Assembly (NCBI RefSeq): GCF_004522175.1
Contig: NZ_SDEB01000004.1
Location: 124,001-188,000 of the forward strand
Length of the DNA stretch: 64,000 nt
Direction of reading: 5' to 3'
DNA from: Paracoccus ravus
Lineage (GTDB): Bacteria; Pseudomonadota; Alphaproteobacteria; Rhodobacterales; Rhodobacteraceae
The notes beneath the pieces are model-generated. The model was not told the DNA's origin, made no database searches, and was given only the letters and a program-made list of their open reading frames with translations. Positions within the stretch are counted from its first letter, which is position 1, and each line of letters opens with the position of its first letter. A program made the position numbers and the translations under genes. Shown piece by piece: positions 1-8,847 of this stretch.

Positions 1-261
1 GGCATCCTTGGCGCGCTTCGCGTCATCGGGGGTCAGGACGGTCCCCGCGCCGACATGGCCGCCCGGCACCTTGGCCATTTCGCGGATCACATCGAGGGCC
101 GCGGGCGTGCGCAGGGTCACCTCGAGCACCGGCAGACCGCCCGCGACGAGGGCGGTGGCGAGGCCCTCGGCCTTGCCCGCGTCCTTGACGACGAGAACCG
201 GGATCACCGGGGCGAGTTCACAAAGCGCGCGGCTCGTCAGGGATTGGGTCTCAGGCGTCAT
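1..261 (-). CDS. eda: KDPG aldolase (2-dehydro-3-deoxyphosphogluconate aldolase), 3' end cut by window edge
   Basis: Cleaves 2-keto-3-deoxy-6-phosphogluconate to pyruvate and glyceraldehyde 3-phosphate, the last step of the Entner-Doudoroff pathway, in the cytoplasm. The first 87 residues are present. They contain the family motifs PVIPVLVV (residues 18-25), LEVTLRT (46-52, with the catalytic Glu at about 47) and VGAGTVLTPDDA near the cut. The Schiff-base lysine lies beyond the window. The start ATG at 261 follows a GGAG ribosome site. It lies 82 bp downstream of, and on the same strand as, the DUF1190 gene; no edd is visible here. Homology is recognised from the motifs alone and is secure. 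Confidence 0.93.
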   Translation of the reverse strand, partial: MTPETQSLTSRALCELAPVIPVLVVKDAGKAEGLATALVAGGLPVLEVTLRTPAALDVIREMAKVPGGHVGAGTVLTPDDAKRAKDA

Positions 262-343
262 GGGCGGATCTCCTCGGGGGCAATGCAATTTCGCGGGCAG
301 ACTGATCTTTTTCCGCCGCCGGCGCAAGGCTGCCGCGTTTGCG

Positions 344-952
344 CTAACCGCCGAAGAGCCGCCCGCCGCCGCCGACCGAGGGCCGTGCCGTGCGGGCCGC
401 GCCGAAGCCGCCCCTCTGGCTGACCTGCGCCGCCGACATCGGCGGCTTGCCGAGCGTCGTCGGCGCACGCTGGAAGGTCTGGGGCGCGACCTTGCCGCGG
501 CCGGAATTGCTGGCAAAACTCGTATCGCCCTTGGGCGTCGAATATTGGCCATTCGCGGTGCGCACCATCGGCTGGGAATAGACCCCGCCGCCGCGCGACA
601 TCATCGAGCCCATCATGTAGCCCATCAAGAGCGGCATGAAGGAGAAGCCGCCGCCCGACTGTTGGGCCGCCTGATCGCCGCCGCAATTCCCCACGCCATG
701 CTGCTGTTCGCAAAGCTCCTTCGATTCGTAGCGCGGCGCGGTCTCGGCCAGTTCCTGTTGGGCTGCGGTGAAATTCTTGCGGCAGTCGTCTTCGGTGAAC
801 CAGAGGCCGTTTTCCTTGCTCGCGGCGATGCAGCTTTCGAGATTTGGAAAGGCCTGCGCATCGACGCGGTCATCCTCGCAGGCGGCAAGGGCGAGGGTCG
901 CGGTGCCAAGAAGTACCAGCGCCACATGGCGCGAGCGTTTGCGTGTCGTCAT
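344..952 (-). CDS. DUF1190 (YgiB-like) lipoprotein
   Basis: Protein of 202 residues with a lipoprotein signal peptide: basic N-terminus, hydrophobic stretch, then lipobox LAAC with Cys25 as the probable acylated residue. The mature part has the DUF1190/UPF0441 pattern (Cys-rich segments around SCIAAS, DDCRKNF and CEQQHGVGNCGG) and a Gly/Ser/Pro-rich, low-complexity C-terminus. It begins 3 bp after the stop of the glutathionylspermidine-synthase-like gene, so the two are surely cotranscribed. The same pairing is seen in enterobacterial ygiB-ygiC. The function is unknown; an envelope role is inferred from the lipobox. Confidence 0.85.
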   Translation of the reverse strand: MTTRKRSRHVALVLLGTATLALAACEDDRVDAQAFPNLESCIAASKENGLWFTEDDCRKNFTAAQQELAETAPRYESKELCEQQHGVGNCGGDQAAQQSGGGFSFMPLLMGYMMGSMMSRGGGVYSQPMVRTANGQYSTPKGDTSFASNSGRGKVAPQTFQRAPTTLGKPPMSAAQVSQRGGFGAARTARPSVGGGGRLFGG

Positions 953-955
953 GGG

Positions 956-2179
956 TCAGCCTTCGATGAAATGCGGCTTGAACCGCGACAGGTTGTGGGT
1001 GATCCGGGCGCGATCTTCGCGCAGGCCGATGCCCGCGCAACTCTCGCCCACCATCCATGCGCCGATGACCGGATGGAAGCCCTCGAATTCGGGCAGGGGG
1101 GCGAGGCCCTGCAGGATCATCGGATGATGCGAATAGGTCTCGTCCTGCGTATGGGCGGTGGCATGACCGGATTCGAAGATCGTGACCCCGGCCCCCTCGC
1201 GCGAGAAGATCGGCTTGGTGACATGGCCCGCCGCGAGAAGCGGCCTTGCCGCCTCGAATGCTTTGGCGACCTGCGACGCGGGCACCCCACCGGTGATCGC
1301 GTCCCGCACGTCGTCGAGGAAGAAGGCGGGCAGCAGGTTCGGATGGCCGGGGAACATCTGCCAGAGCAGCGGCAGAAGCCCCTTGTTCGACAGGATCGCC
1401 TTCCATGGCGGCTCGATGAAGCGCGCGCCCGAAGGCGCGAGATGCGCCGCGAAATCGTCGCGCAGCATGTCCTCCCACGGGTAAAGCTTGAACAATGCGC
1501 CGATCACGCGGGATTCCGCATCGGCGAATTGGCCGTCCTCGGTCAGGCCGATCTGCGCAAGATCGGTGAAATGCGCGCCGAGGCCTGCCTCGCGCGCGGC
1601 CCATGCGAGGGTCTCGACGGTTGCGTAATCCTCGGGGTTTTCGGCATCTGCCGCAAAATGCACGTTCTCGCCGGGGGCGAAGATTTCGGCGAAACGGGCG
1701 ACCAGCGCCTCGTGGATGCCGTTGAACTGGTCTGTGTCGCCGCCCAAAACGCCGAGCGCCTGCTGCTGCTCGAACCAGAGCCATTGGAACGAGGCCGATT
1801 CGTAGAGCGAGGTCGGCGTATCGGCATTATATTCCAGCATCTTCGCCGGACCCTTGCCGTCATAGGCCAGATCAAAGCGGCCATAAAGCTCGGGCTCACC
1901 CGCGACCCAGCTTGCGGCGACAAGGTCGCGATGCTCGGGCGGGATGGCAAGGCGGTCCAGCCATTCCTCGCTTTGGATCGCGGTGCCGACAGCCTCGCGG
2001 CACATGGCATGCAATTCATTCGAGGGGCCTTCCAGATCGGCGTCGATTTCACGAAGGCTGAAATGATAGGCAGAGGTCTCGTCCCAGTAAGGTTCTCCGC
2101 CCATATCGGCGAAGGTGAAGCCCAGACGCTGGGCCTCGCTGCGCCAGTCGGGACGCTCGGGCAGGGTCAGTTTGCGCAT
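956..2179 (-). CDS. glutathionylspermidine synthase-like ATP-grasp protein (YgiC family)
   Basis: Protein of 407 residues matching the preATP-grasp/ATP-grasp family of the synthetase half of glutathionylspermidine synthase (YgiC/YjfC type). Visible family signatures include MLEYNADTPTSLYE (about residues 99-112, the conserved E-Y-N-A-D-T-P-T core), the Gly-containing ATP-grasp segment FSREGAGVTIF, and the C-terminal GAWMVG..CAGIGLRED. It lacks the N-terminal amidase domain of true E. coli Gsp, so the reaction is probably an ATP-dependent peptide or amide ligation with an unknown substrate. The start at 2179 follows a GGAG site. It runs divergently from the peptide ABC importer across 184 bp. 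Confidence 0.85.
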   Translation of the reverse strand: MRKLTLPERPDWRSEAQRLGFTFADMGGEPYWDETSAYHFSLREIDADLEGPSNELHAMCREAVGTAIQSEEWLDRLAIPPEHRDLVAASWVAGEPELYGRFDLAYDGKGPAKMLEYNADTPTSLYESASFQWLWFEQQQALGVLGGDTDQFNGIHEALVARFAEIFAPGENVHFAADAENPEDYATVETLAWAAREAGLGAHFTDLAQIGLTEDGQFADAESRVIGALFKLYPWEDMLRDDFAAHLAPSGARFIEPPWKAILSNKGLLPLLWQMFPGHPNLLPAFFLDDVRDAITGGVPASQVAKAFEAARPLLAAGHVTKPIFSREGAGVTIFESGHATAHTQDETYSHHPMILQGLAPLPEFEGFHPVIGAWMVGESCAGIGLREDRARITHNLSRFKPHFIEG

Positions 2180-2363
2180 GTTTTCTCCTTGCCTCCCGAG
2201 ATGGAGGAGCGCTGCCTCTTGTGCAACCCCGAAGGGCAGCGGCGATCCGTCACGGCAGTCCACCGGCGGGGCGGCGCAAAGCGGGGCTTGCCGGATCAAA
2301 TCCTTCGGGCCAAGCTGCTGCCATTCAAGCCCCGCAACGACGGGGTGCGACAACAGGGAAGAT

Positions 2364-3956
2364 ATGATGAAACAATTCTCGCTTCGTGCGATTCTGCTGG
2401 CGACCGCAGTATCGCTGGCCCCCGCCGCTTTTGCTGAAACGCCCCTCGATACGCTGGTCGTCGCGGCGCAGATCGATGACATCATCAGCCTCGATCCGGC
2501 ACAAAGCTTCGAGTTCTCGGGCAATGACGTCGACAATAACCTTTATGACCGTCTGGTCGATTTCGACCCGATGGACATGGCGGCGGGCTTCAAACCGAGC
2601 CTCGCGCAAAGCTGGGAGGTCACCGACGAGGGCAAGACCCTGACCCTGACGATGCGCGACGACGTAAAATTCCAGTCGGGCAATCCGGTCCGGGCCGAGG
2701 ATGCCGCATGGTCGCTGCAGCGCGCGGTCAAGCTGAACAAATCTCCTGCCTTCATCCTGAACCAGTTCGGCTTCACCCCTGAAAACGTCGATCAGCAGGT
2801 CACCTTCGACGGCAACAAGCTGATCCTCAAGCTCGATCAGCCCTATGCCCAATCCTTCGTGCTGAACTGCTTGGCCTCGAACGTGGCCTCGGTCGTCGAC
2901 AAGGAAACCGTCATGGCCCATGTCGAGGGCGAGGATTTCGGCAATACCTGGCTTTCGACCAACGCCGCGGGCTCGGGTCCCTATGCGCTGCAGGCATGGC
3001 GTCCGAACGAGGCTGTGCAGCTGACGGCCTTTGACGGCTACTGGCAGGGCGCGCCGAGCATGAAGCGCGTGATCGTGCGCCATGTTCAGGAAAGCTCGGC
3101 GCAGCGTCTGCTGCTGGAGCAGGGCGATGTCGATGTGGCACGCAACCTGACGCCGACCGATGTCGATGGCATCTCGGGCGATGAAGATCTGGTCATCGGT
3201 ACCGAGCCGCGCGGCCGTATCCTGTATATGGGCCTGAGCCAGAAAGACCCGCTGCTCTCCAAGCCGGAAGTCGTCGAGGCGATAAAATACCTCGTCGATT
3301 ACAAGGGGATCGAAGGCAGCTTCTTGAAGGGTCAGTTCAAGATCCATCAGAATTTCCTGCCCGAGGGCTATCTGGGCGCCTCGGACGAGAACCCTTGGAC
3401 CTATGATATCGCCAAGGCCAAGAAGATCCTGACCGATGCCGGGATCACCTCGGGCACGGTCAAGACCGCCGTGCGCGACATTCAGGAATATGTGAACGTG
3501 GCGCAAACCCTGCAGGCCTCGATGGCCGAGGTCGGGCTGACGCTGGAGATCCAGCAGATGACCGGCGCGCAGGTTCTGGACGCCTATCGTGCGCGTTCGG
3601 TGCCGATCTTCATCGGCGAATGGGGCCCCGATTATGCCGATCCGAACACCAATGCCTCGACCTTCGCCTATAACCCGAACAATGCCGATGACGCGAAGCT
3701 GTCCTATCTGGCATGGCGCAACAGCTTCGCCGTTCCGGATGACATGAACAAAGCGACCATCGCCGCCACCATCGAAGGCGATACCGAGAAGCGCGTGCAG
3801 ATGTATCTGGATATCCAGAAGGAATATCGCGAGATCGCGCCGATCATCCCGCTGTTCCAGCGCATCGAGCAGGCAGGTATCCAGAAGAACGTCAAGAACT
3901 GGAATGCGGGCGGGGCGGTCAGCTCGGTCTTCTATCGTCAGGTCACGAAGGAATAA
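2364..3956 (+). CDS. peptide-type ABC transporter, periplasmic substrate-binding protein (SBP_bac_5)
   Basis: First gene of a five-gene importer operon. The 530-residue product has a Sec signal peptide (MMKQ, hydrophobic core, cleavage probably after AFA at residue 24) and the SBP family 5 pattern: IISLDPAQSFEF near the mature N-terminus, LAQSWEVTDEGKTLTLTMRDDVKFQSG, and the C-terminal ADPNTNASTFAYN and IIPLFQ segments. Such proteins bind di- or oligopeptides, nickel or opines. The ligand cannot be read from the sequence. The start was placed at ATG 2364 after AGGGA because the longer upstream frame would bury the signal peptide. The gene is divergent from the YgiC-like gene. Confidence 0.92.
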   Translation: MMKQFSLRAILLATAVSLAPAAFAETPLDTLVVAAQIDDIISLDPAQSFEFSGNDVDNNLYDRLVDFDPMDMAAGFKPSLAQSWEVTDEGKTLTLTMRDDVKFQSGNPVRAEDAAWSLQRAVKLNKSPAFILNQFGFTPENVDQQVTFDGNKLILKLDQPYAQSFVLNCLASNVASVVDKETVMAHVEGEDFGNTWLSTNAAGSGPYALQAWRPNEAVQLTAFDGYWQGAPSMKRVIVRHVQESSAQRLLLEQGDVDVARNLTPTDVDGISGDEDLVIGTEPRGRILYMGLSQKDPLLSKPEVVEAIKYLVDYKGIEGSFLKGQFKIHQNFLPEGYLGASDENPWTYDIAKAKKILTDAGITSGTVKTAVRDIQEYVNVAQTLQASMAEVGLTLEIQQMTGAQVLDAYRARSVPIFIGEWGPDYADPNTNASTFAYNPNNADDAKLSYLAWRNSFAVPDDMNKATIAATIEGDTEKRVQMYLDIQKEYREIAPIIPLFQRIEQAGIQKNVKNWNAGGAVSSVFYRQVTKE

Positions 3957-3959
3957 TAG

Positions 3960-5060
3960 GTGACCGAGACGGATTTGGTGAAAGCGCCGGGGCAGGGCAG
4001 CCTGCCTCCGGCGCAAGGCGGCGCGCCCGGATTTGGGCGCGTTCGTTTTCGACGCAGGGCGCGCAGCGTGGGCGGGGTTGCCCTGTCCTTGGCGCTGACG
4101 CTGCTGGGGCTTTTGCTCGTCACCTTCATCATCGGGCGGGTCATGCCGATCGACCCGGTCCTGAAGGTGGTGGGCGAGCGCGCGACGCAGGCGCAATATG
4201 ACGCGGCCTATCAGGCCATGGGCCTCGACAAGCCGCTCTGGCAGCAATTCCTGCGCTATATGGGCGAGGTGCTGAGGGGCGATTTCGGCCGCTCGATCTC
4301 GACCGGTCACCAGGTCCTCGACGATCTGAAACGGGTCTTCCCGGCGACGCTGGAACTGGCGCTGCTGGGCACGCTGATCGGCGTCTTTGTCGGCGTGCCT
4401 CTGGGCGTGATCGCGGCGGCGCGGCGCGGCGGCTGGATCGACCAGATCGCCCGCGTCGTGGCGCTGGTCGGTTACTCCATGCCTATCTTTTGGCTCGGGC
4501 TGATGGGGCTGCTGCTGTTCTACGGCATGCTCGGCTGGGTCGGAGGGCCGGGACGGCAGGGCATCATCTATGACGGCATGGTTCCGAATGTCACTGGCAT
4601 GATCCTGATCGACAGCCTTCTGGCCGGAGACTGGGGCGCATTCACCGATGCCTTCAGCCACATCATCCTGCCGGCGAGCCTTCTGGGCTATTTCAGCCTT
4701 GCCTATATCAGCCGGATGACCCGCAGCTTCATGCTCGAGCAACTTTCGGCGGAATATGTCACCACCGCGCGGGTCAAGGGCCTCAGCGAGGGCCGTGTGA
4801 TCTGGGGTCATGCCTTCCGCAATATCCTCGTGCCGCTGATCACCGTGATCGCGCTGAGTTTCGGCGGGCTGCTGGAGGGTTCGGTGCTGACCGAGATCGT
4901 CTTCAGCTGGCCCGGCATCGGGCAATATATCACCAAGGCGCTCCTGGCGGGGGACATGAACGCGGTCCTTGGCGGCACGGTTCTGGTCGGGACCTGCTTC
5001 GTCCTGTTGAACCTGCTTTCGGACATCCTCTACCGCGTGCTGGACCCGAGGGCGAAATGA
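3960..5060 (+). CDS. peptide-type ABC transporter permease (DppB family)
   Basis: Inner-membrane permease of 366 residues with six predicted helices. It has an N-terminal TM after a basic stretch of about 30 residues, FGRSISTGHQVLDDL before the BPD_transp_1 domain, and the EAA loop ARVKGLSEGRVIWGHAFRN, typical of DppB. The start is GTG at 3960, just after the TAA of the binding-protein gene, so translation is probably coupled. It pairs with the DppC-type subunit that overlaps its stop. Confidence 0.92.
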   Translation: MTETDLVKAPGQGSLPPAQGGAPGFGRVRFRRRARSVGGVALSLALTLLGLLLVTFIIGRVMPIDPVLKVVGERATQAQYDAAYQAMGLDKPLWQQFLRYMGEVLRGDFGRSISTGHQVLDDLKRVFPATLELALLGTLIGVFVGVPLGVIAAARRGGWIDQIARVVALVGYSMPIFWLGLMGLLLFYGMLGWVGGPGRQGIIYDGMVPNVTGMILIDSLLAGDWGAFTDAFSHIILPASLLGYFSLAYISRMTRSFMLEQLSAEYVTTARVKGLSEGRVIWGHAFRNILVPLITVIALSFGGLLEGSVLTEIVFSWPGIGQYITKALLAGDMNAVLGGTVLVGTCFVLLNLLSDILYRVLDPRAK

Positions 5061-5965
5061 CCGAGATGACGACACGCGCATGGCTTCTGACCGACGCGCC
5101 CCAGACCCGCAGGCAGGCCCGGCTGGGCGCGATCTACCAGGGCTGGCTGACTTTCCGCGCCAACAGGCTCGCCATGTTCGGGCTGGCGATCCTGATCTTG
5201 CTCGTCCTGATGGCGATTTTCGCGCCTTGGCTGTCGCCGCAAAGCCCCTTTGCGCAGAACCTCGCCGAGCGGCTGAAGCCGCCAAGCGCCGCGCATTGGC
5301 TGGGCACCGACGCTTTGGGACGGGACATCCTGTCGCGGCTGATCCATGGCTCGCGCATCACTTTGTTCATCGTCGGCACCGTGGCGCTGATTGCGCCGGT
5401 CATTGGGCTTTTCGTCGGCACGGTCGCGGGTTTCGCGGGCGGCTGGGTTGATCAGGTGCTGATGCGGATCACCGACATTTTCCTCGCCTTCCCGAAGCTG
5501 ATCCTTGCACTGGCATTTGTCGCGGCCTTGGGGCCGGGGATCGGCAATGCGGTGCTGGCGCTGGCGATCACCTCATGGCCGCCTTATGCCCGGCTCGCCC
5601 GCGCCGAGACCCTGACCATCCGCCATGCCGATTACATCGCTGCCGCCCGGTTGCAAGGCGCGGGGCCGCTTCGGCTGCTGATCGGCCATGTCTGGCCGCT
5701 TTGCGTCTCTTCGCTGATCGTGCGGGTGGCCTTGGATATGGCGGGGATCATCCTTTCTGCAGCGGGCTTGGGCTTCCTTGGCCTCGGCGCGCAGCCGCCG
5801 ATGCCCGAATGGGGCGCGATGATTTCGGACGGGCGGACCTATATCCTCGATTTCTGGTGGGTTGCCGCCGTGCCGGGCATGGCGATCTTTATTGTCAGCC
5901 TCGCCTTCAACCTACTGGGCGACGGGTTGCGCGACGTGCTGGACCCGAAAGGGGCAAAAGAATGA
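5057..5965 (+). CDS. peptide-type ABC transporter permease (DppC family)
   Basis: Second membrane subunit, 302 residues. The N-terminal OppC_N segment (FRANRLAMFGLAILILLVLM) is followed by HWLGTDALGRDILSRLIHGSRI, the strongly conserved DppC/OppC signature, then the BPD_transp_1 domain with the EAA loop AARLQGAGPLRLLIGHVWP. Its ATG overlaps the stop of the DppB-type gene by 4 nt (ATGA), and its own stop overlaps the next start in the same way, so all subunits are translationally coupled. Confidence 0.93.
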   Translation: MTEMTTRAWLLTDAPQTRRQARLGAIYQGWLTFRANRLAMFGLAILILLVLMAIFAPWLSPQSPFAQNLAERLKPPSAAHWLGTDALGRDILSRLIHGSRITLFIVGTVALIAPVIGLFVGTVAGFAGGWVDQVLMRITDIFLAFPKLILALAFVAALGPGIGNAVLALAITSWPPYARLARAETLTIRHADYIAAARLQGAGPLRLLIGHVWPLCVSSLIVRVALDMAGIILSAAGLGFLGLGAQPPMPEWGAMISDGRTYILDFWWVAAVPGMAIFIVSLAFNLLGDGLRDVLDPKGAKE

Positions 5966-6813
5966 GCGCTCCGCTTCTTTCCGTCCGCAACCTGCGCGTC
6001 AGCTTCCCGACGCGTTCGGGCACCTTCGAGGCCGTGCGCGGCGTCAGCTTCGACCTTGGCCGCGAGAGGCTCGGCGTGGTGGGCGAATCCGGTTCGGGGA
6101 AATCCATGACCGGCCGCGCGATCCTCGGCCTCGTCCGCCCGCCGGGCAAGGTCTCGGCGGACCGGCTGGACCTGAATGGCGAGACCATCCTGAACCTGCC
6201 GGAGCGCAGGATGCGGGCCCTGCGCGGGGCGCGTATCAGCATGGTCATGCAGGACCCCAAGTTCAGCCTGAACCCGGTGATGACCGTCGGCCAGCAGATC
6301 ATGGAGGCCTATCGCCTGCATTCCGGCCAGGGCGGCAAGGCCGCGCGGGAAAAGGCGCTCGAGATGCTCAGTGCGGTGCAGATCCGCGACCCGGAACGGG
6401 TCTTCGACGCCTATCCGCACGAGGTCTCGGGCGGCATGGGCCAACGCATCATGATCGCCATGATGCTGGCCCCGGACCCCGAGATCCTGATCGCCGATGA
6501 GCCAACCTCGGCGCTGGACGTCTCGGTCCGCAACGAGGTCCTGCGCATCATGGACAAGCTGGTGACCGAGCGCGGCATGGGGCTGATCTTCGTCAGCCAT
6601 GACCTGAATCTCGTCGCGCAATTCTGCGACCGGGTGCTGATCATGTATGCGGGCCAGGTGGTCGAGGAGATCGCCGCCAAAGACCTGCACCAAGCCCGCC
6701 ACCCCTATACGCAGGGGCTGTTGGAAAGCCTGCCGCGGCTTGACCACCCGGTCGAGCGTCTTGCGGTCTTGCAGCGTCAGGACAGCTGGCGCAACGATGT
6801 GAAAGGGGCCTGA
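5962..6813 (+). CDS. peptide-type ABC transporter ATP-binding protein (DppD-like)
   Basis: Cytoplasmic ATPase of 283 residues with Walker A GESGSGKS (residues 41-48), signature VSGGMGQRI, Walker B ILIADEPTSALD and the switch histidine in FVSHDLN. The signature has GGM where GGQ is usual, a substitution often seen in the DppD half. The C-terminus (HPYTQGLLESLP) starts the oligo_HPY region but is short. The start at 5962 overlaps the DppC-type stop (ATGA). It would form a heterodimer with the next ATPase. Confidence 0.92.
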   Translation: MSAPLLSVRNLRVSFPTRSGTFEAVRGVSFDLGRERLGVVGESGSGKSMTGRAILGLVRPPGKVSADRLDLNGETILNLPERRMRALRGARISMVMQDPKFSLNPVMTVGQQIMEAYRLHSGQGGKAAREKALEMLSAVQIRDPERVFDAYPHEVSGGMGQRIMIAMMLAPDPEILIADEPTSALDVSVRNEVLRIMDKLVTERGMGLIFVSHDLNLVAQFCDRVLIMYAGQVVEEIAAKDLHQARHPYTQGLLESLPRLDHPVERLAVLQRQDSWRNDVKGA

Positions 6814-6814
6814 A

Positions 6815-7582
6815 ATGGCGCAGATGTTGAAAGTCGATGCGCTGAACGTCTGGTTCGGCGAGGCGCATGAGCGCGTCGATGCGGTCAAATCGGCCAGTTT
6901 CACCGTCGCCAAGGGCGAAAGCTTCGGACTGGTCGGTGAAAGCGGCTCGGGCAAGTCGACGATCCTGCGCGCCATCACCGGCCTCGCGGGCAGCTGGTCG
7001 GGCCGGATCGAGGTCGCGGGCGAGGCGGTCCATGGCCGCCACCGCTCGCGTGCCTTCCACAAGACGGTGCAGATGGTCTTTCAGGACCCCTATGCCAGCT
7101 TGCATCCGCGCCATTCCGTCGATCGGGTCCTGTCCGAGACCCTGCATCTGCAGGGCATGGACCAGATCGATGCGCGCATCACCCGGCTGCTCGATTCGGT
7201 GGGGCTCGGCAAGGGGTTCCGCTTTCGTTATCCGCATCAACTCTCGGGCGGGCAGCGTCAGCGCGTCGCCATTGCCCGCGCCTTGGCTGCCGAGCCGCAG
7301 CTTCTGCTTCTCGATGAGCCGACTTCGGCGCTGGATGTCTCGGTGCAGGCCGAGATCCTGAACCTGCTCTCGGATCTGCGCAAGGAACGCGGCCTGACTT
7401 TCGTCATGGTCAGCCATGATCTCGCGGTGGTGGCGCATATGTGCGACCGGCTGGCGGTGATGCGCGGCGGCGAGGTGGTCGAGGAAATGCCGCAGGCGAG
7501 CCTGCGCGCGGGGGCGGCGACCAGCGATTACGCGCGCAACCTGCTGGCTGCGAGCGAATCCTATCGCCGCGAGCCAGTTTAG
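6815..7582 (+). CDS. peptide-type ABC transporter ATP-binding protein (DppF-like)
   Basis: Second ATPase of the importer, 255 residues. Walker A GESGSGKS is at 41-48, followed by the Q-loop VFQDPYASLHPRH (typical of DppF/OppF), signature LSGGQRQRV, Walker B LLLLDEPTSALD and the H-switch MVSHDLAVV. It is shorter than canonical DppF because the C-terminal oligo_HPY domain is nearly absent. Its start lies 1 bp after the previous TGA. Its 3' end overlaps the end of the convergent VIT-family gene by 4 nt, leaving no room for a separate terminator. Confidence 0.92.
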   Translation: MAQMLKVDALNVWFGEAHERVDAVKSASFTVAKGESFGLVGESGSGKSTILRAITGLAGSWSGRIEVAGEAVHGRHRSRAFHKTVQMVFQDPYASLHPRHSVDRVLSETLHLQGMDQIDARITRLLDSVGLGKGFRFRYPHQLSGGQRQRVAIARALAAEPQLLLLDEPTSALDVSVQAEILNLLSDLRKERGLTFVMVSHDLAVVAHMCDRLAVMRGGEVVEEMPQASLRAGAATSDYARNLLAASESYRREPV

Positions 7583-8304
7583 ACAGCGACGCCGAACAGC
7601 CGCCCGACCCCTGCCGTGATCGCCAGAGCCAGCACCCCGCCCAGCACCACGCGCAGGATGGCGCGGGGGGCAGGCGCGCCACCCGCCCGCGCACCAAGCC
7701 CACCGAGCAGCGCCAAGGCGATCACCACCGAGACCAGCACCGCCGGGATGACCGCGCCTCCGGGCGCGATGGCGGCGGCGACCAGCGGCAGGGCCGCCCC
7801 GATGCTGAAGGTCGCGGCCGAAGCCGCGGCGGCGAGATAAGGATTGGCGCGCGAGATTTCATTTAGCCCGATCTCGTCCCTCAGATGGGCCTGCAATGCA
7901 TCCGCCGCGGTGACTTCCCGCGCGGCTTGCAGGGCCGTTCCGGGGGCCATGCCACGGCTTTCATAGATCGCGGCAAGCTCGTGCAATTCGTCTTCGGGCA
8001 TGTCGCGCAGCGCGGCGGCCTCGCGGGCGATGTCGGCATGTTCGGTATCGCGCTGCGAACTGACCGAGACATATTCTCCCATTGCCATCGACAGCGCGCC
8101 GGCCACCAGCCCGGCCAGCCCCGCGACCAGCACCGCCTCGCGGTCCGGATTGGCAGCGGCGACGCCCGAGATCAGCGCGCCGACCGAAACGATGCCGTCA
8201 TTCGCCCCCAGAACCGCCGCGCGCAGCCAGCCGCTGCGCATCATGAAATGCGGATCATCGGGATGGGCGCTTGGCAAATGACGCTCTATCACCTCGAACT
8301 CCAT
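7579..8304 (-). CDS. VIT1/CCC1 family iron/manganese transporter
   Basis: Integral membrane protein of 241 residues in the vacuolar iron transporter (VIT) family. It has the first-helix signature LGANDGIVSVGALISGVAAA, the helix-2/3 segment GLVAGALSMAMGEYVSVSSQRD, and an acidic metal-binding cytoplasmic region (REAAALRDMPEDELHELAAIYESRG) before two C-terminal hydrophobic hairpins. There is no ferritin-like domain, so it is not MbfA. Homologues export Fe2+ or Mn2+ from the cytoplasm. It is divergent from a Fur-family regulator with 120 bp between them, which suggests metal-responsive control, but I could not see a clear Fur box. Confidence 0.88.
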   Translation of the reverse strand: MEFEVIERHLPSAHPDDPHFMMRSGWLRAAVLGANDGIVSVGALISGVAAANPDREAVLVAGLAGLVAGALSMAMGEYVSVSSQRDTEHADIAREAAALRDMPEDELHELAAIYESRGMAPGTALQAAREVTAADALQAHLRDEIGLNEISRANPYLAAAASAATFSIGAALPLVAAAIAPGGAVIPAVLVSVVIALALLGGLGARAGGAPAPRAILRVVLGGVLALAITAGVGRLFGVAV

Positions 8305-8424
8305 CTGACGGGTCGGCTATCAGCAGGATAGGCAGAGCGCGCGCCGATTGGCCAGACCGCGCCCGCGCGAGCGGCGGAATGTCGCGGGAATTGAAATCCT
8401 TCGCCGATTGGGTGAAAAACCGAC

Positions 8425-8847
8425 ATGGATATTGAAAGCCGCGCCCAGACCTTCGAGACTGCCCTTCGCCGCGCAGGAATCCGCATCACGCGGCAGCGCG
8501 CGGCGCTTTTACGGGTACTTGCCTCGACCGATGACCATCCCGATGCGAGCCAGCTCTATGCCCGTGCGACCGAGGCGGGCGCGGGCGTGTCGCTTGCCAC
8601 GGTCTATCGTACCCTCGCCGCGCTCGAGGCGCAGGGCGTGATCCACAAGCTGGAATTCGAGGGGGCCGCCGCCCGTTTCGAGCCTGCCGATGGCAAGCAT
8701 CACGATCACATGATTGATGTCGAGACCGGCGAGGTCATGGAATTCGTCAGCGAGCGGATCGAGAAATTGCAGGCCGAGATCGCAGCCGAACTGGGCTATG
8801 AGATCGTCCGCCACCGGCTCGAGCTTTACGTCCGCCGCAAGCCATGA
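8425..8847 (+). CDS. fur: Fur-family metal-responsive transcriptional regulator (Fur/Mur type)
   Basis: Protein of 140 residues with the Fur winged helix (recognition helix VSLATVYRTLAAL, residues 54-66) and the dimerisation domain carrying the metal motif HHDHMI followed by ETGEVMEF. The C-terminal CxxC structural zinc sites of E. coli Fur are absent, as in alphaproteobacterial Fur/Mur proteins that often sense manganese. The heme-binding motif of Irr is not evident. The last codons overlap the YigZ-like gene (ATGA). It lies divergent from the VIT transporter, a likely target. The metal specificity is not certain. Confidence 0.85.
   Translation: MDIESRAQTFETALRRAGIRITRQRAALLRVLASTDDHPDASQLYARATEAGAGVSLATVYRTLAALEAQGVIHKLEFEGAAARFEPADGKHHDHMIDVETGEVMEFVSERIEKLQAEIAAELGYEIVRHRLELYVRRKP

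Noticed and set aside
8..2437. Very long open frame on the plus strand
   Set aside because: It runs antisense to the eda, DUF1190 and YgiC-like genes, shows no family motifs, and is the kind of shadow expected from high-GC third positions.
8305..8424. Fur/iron-box in the VIT-fur intergenic region
   Set aside because: No clear match to a Fur box, Mur site or ICE motif could be seen by eye, although regulation there is plausible.
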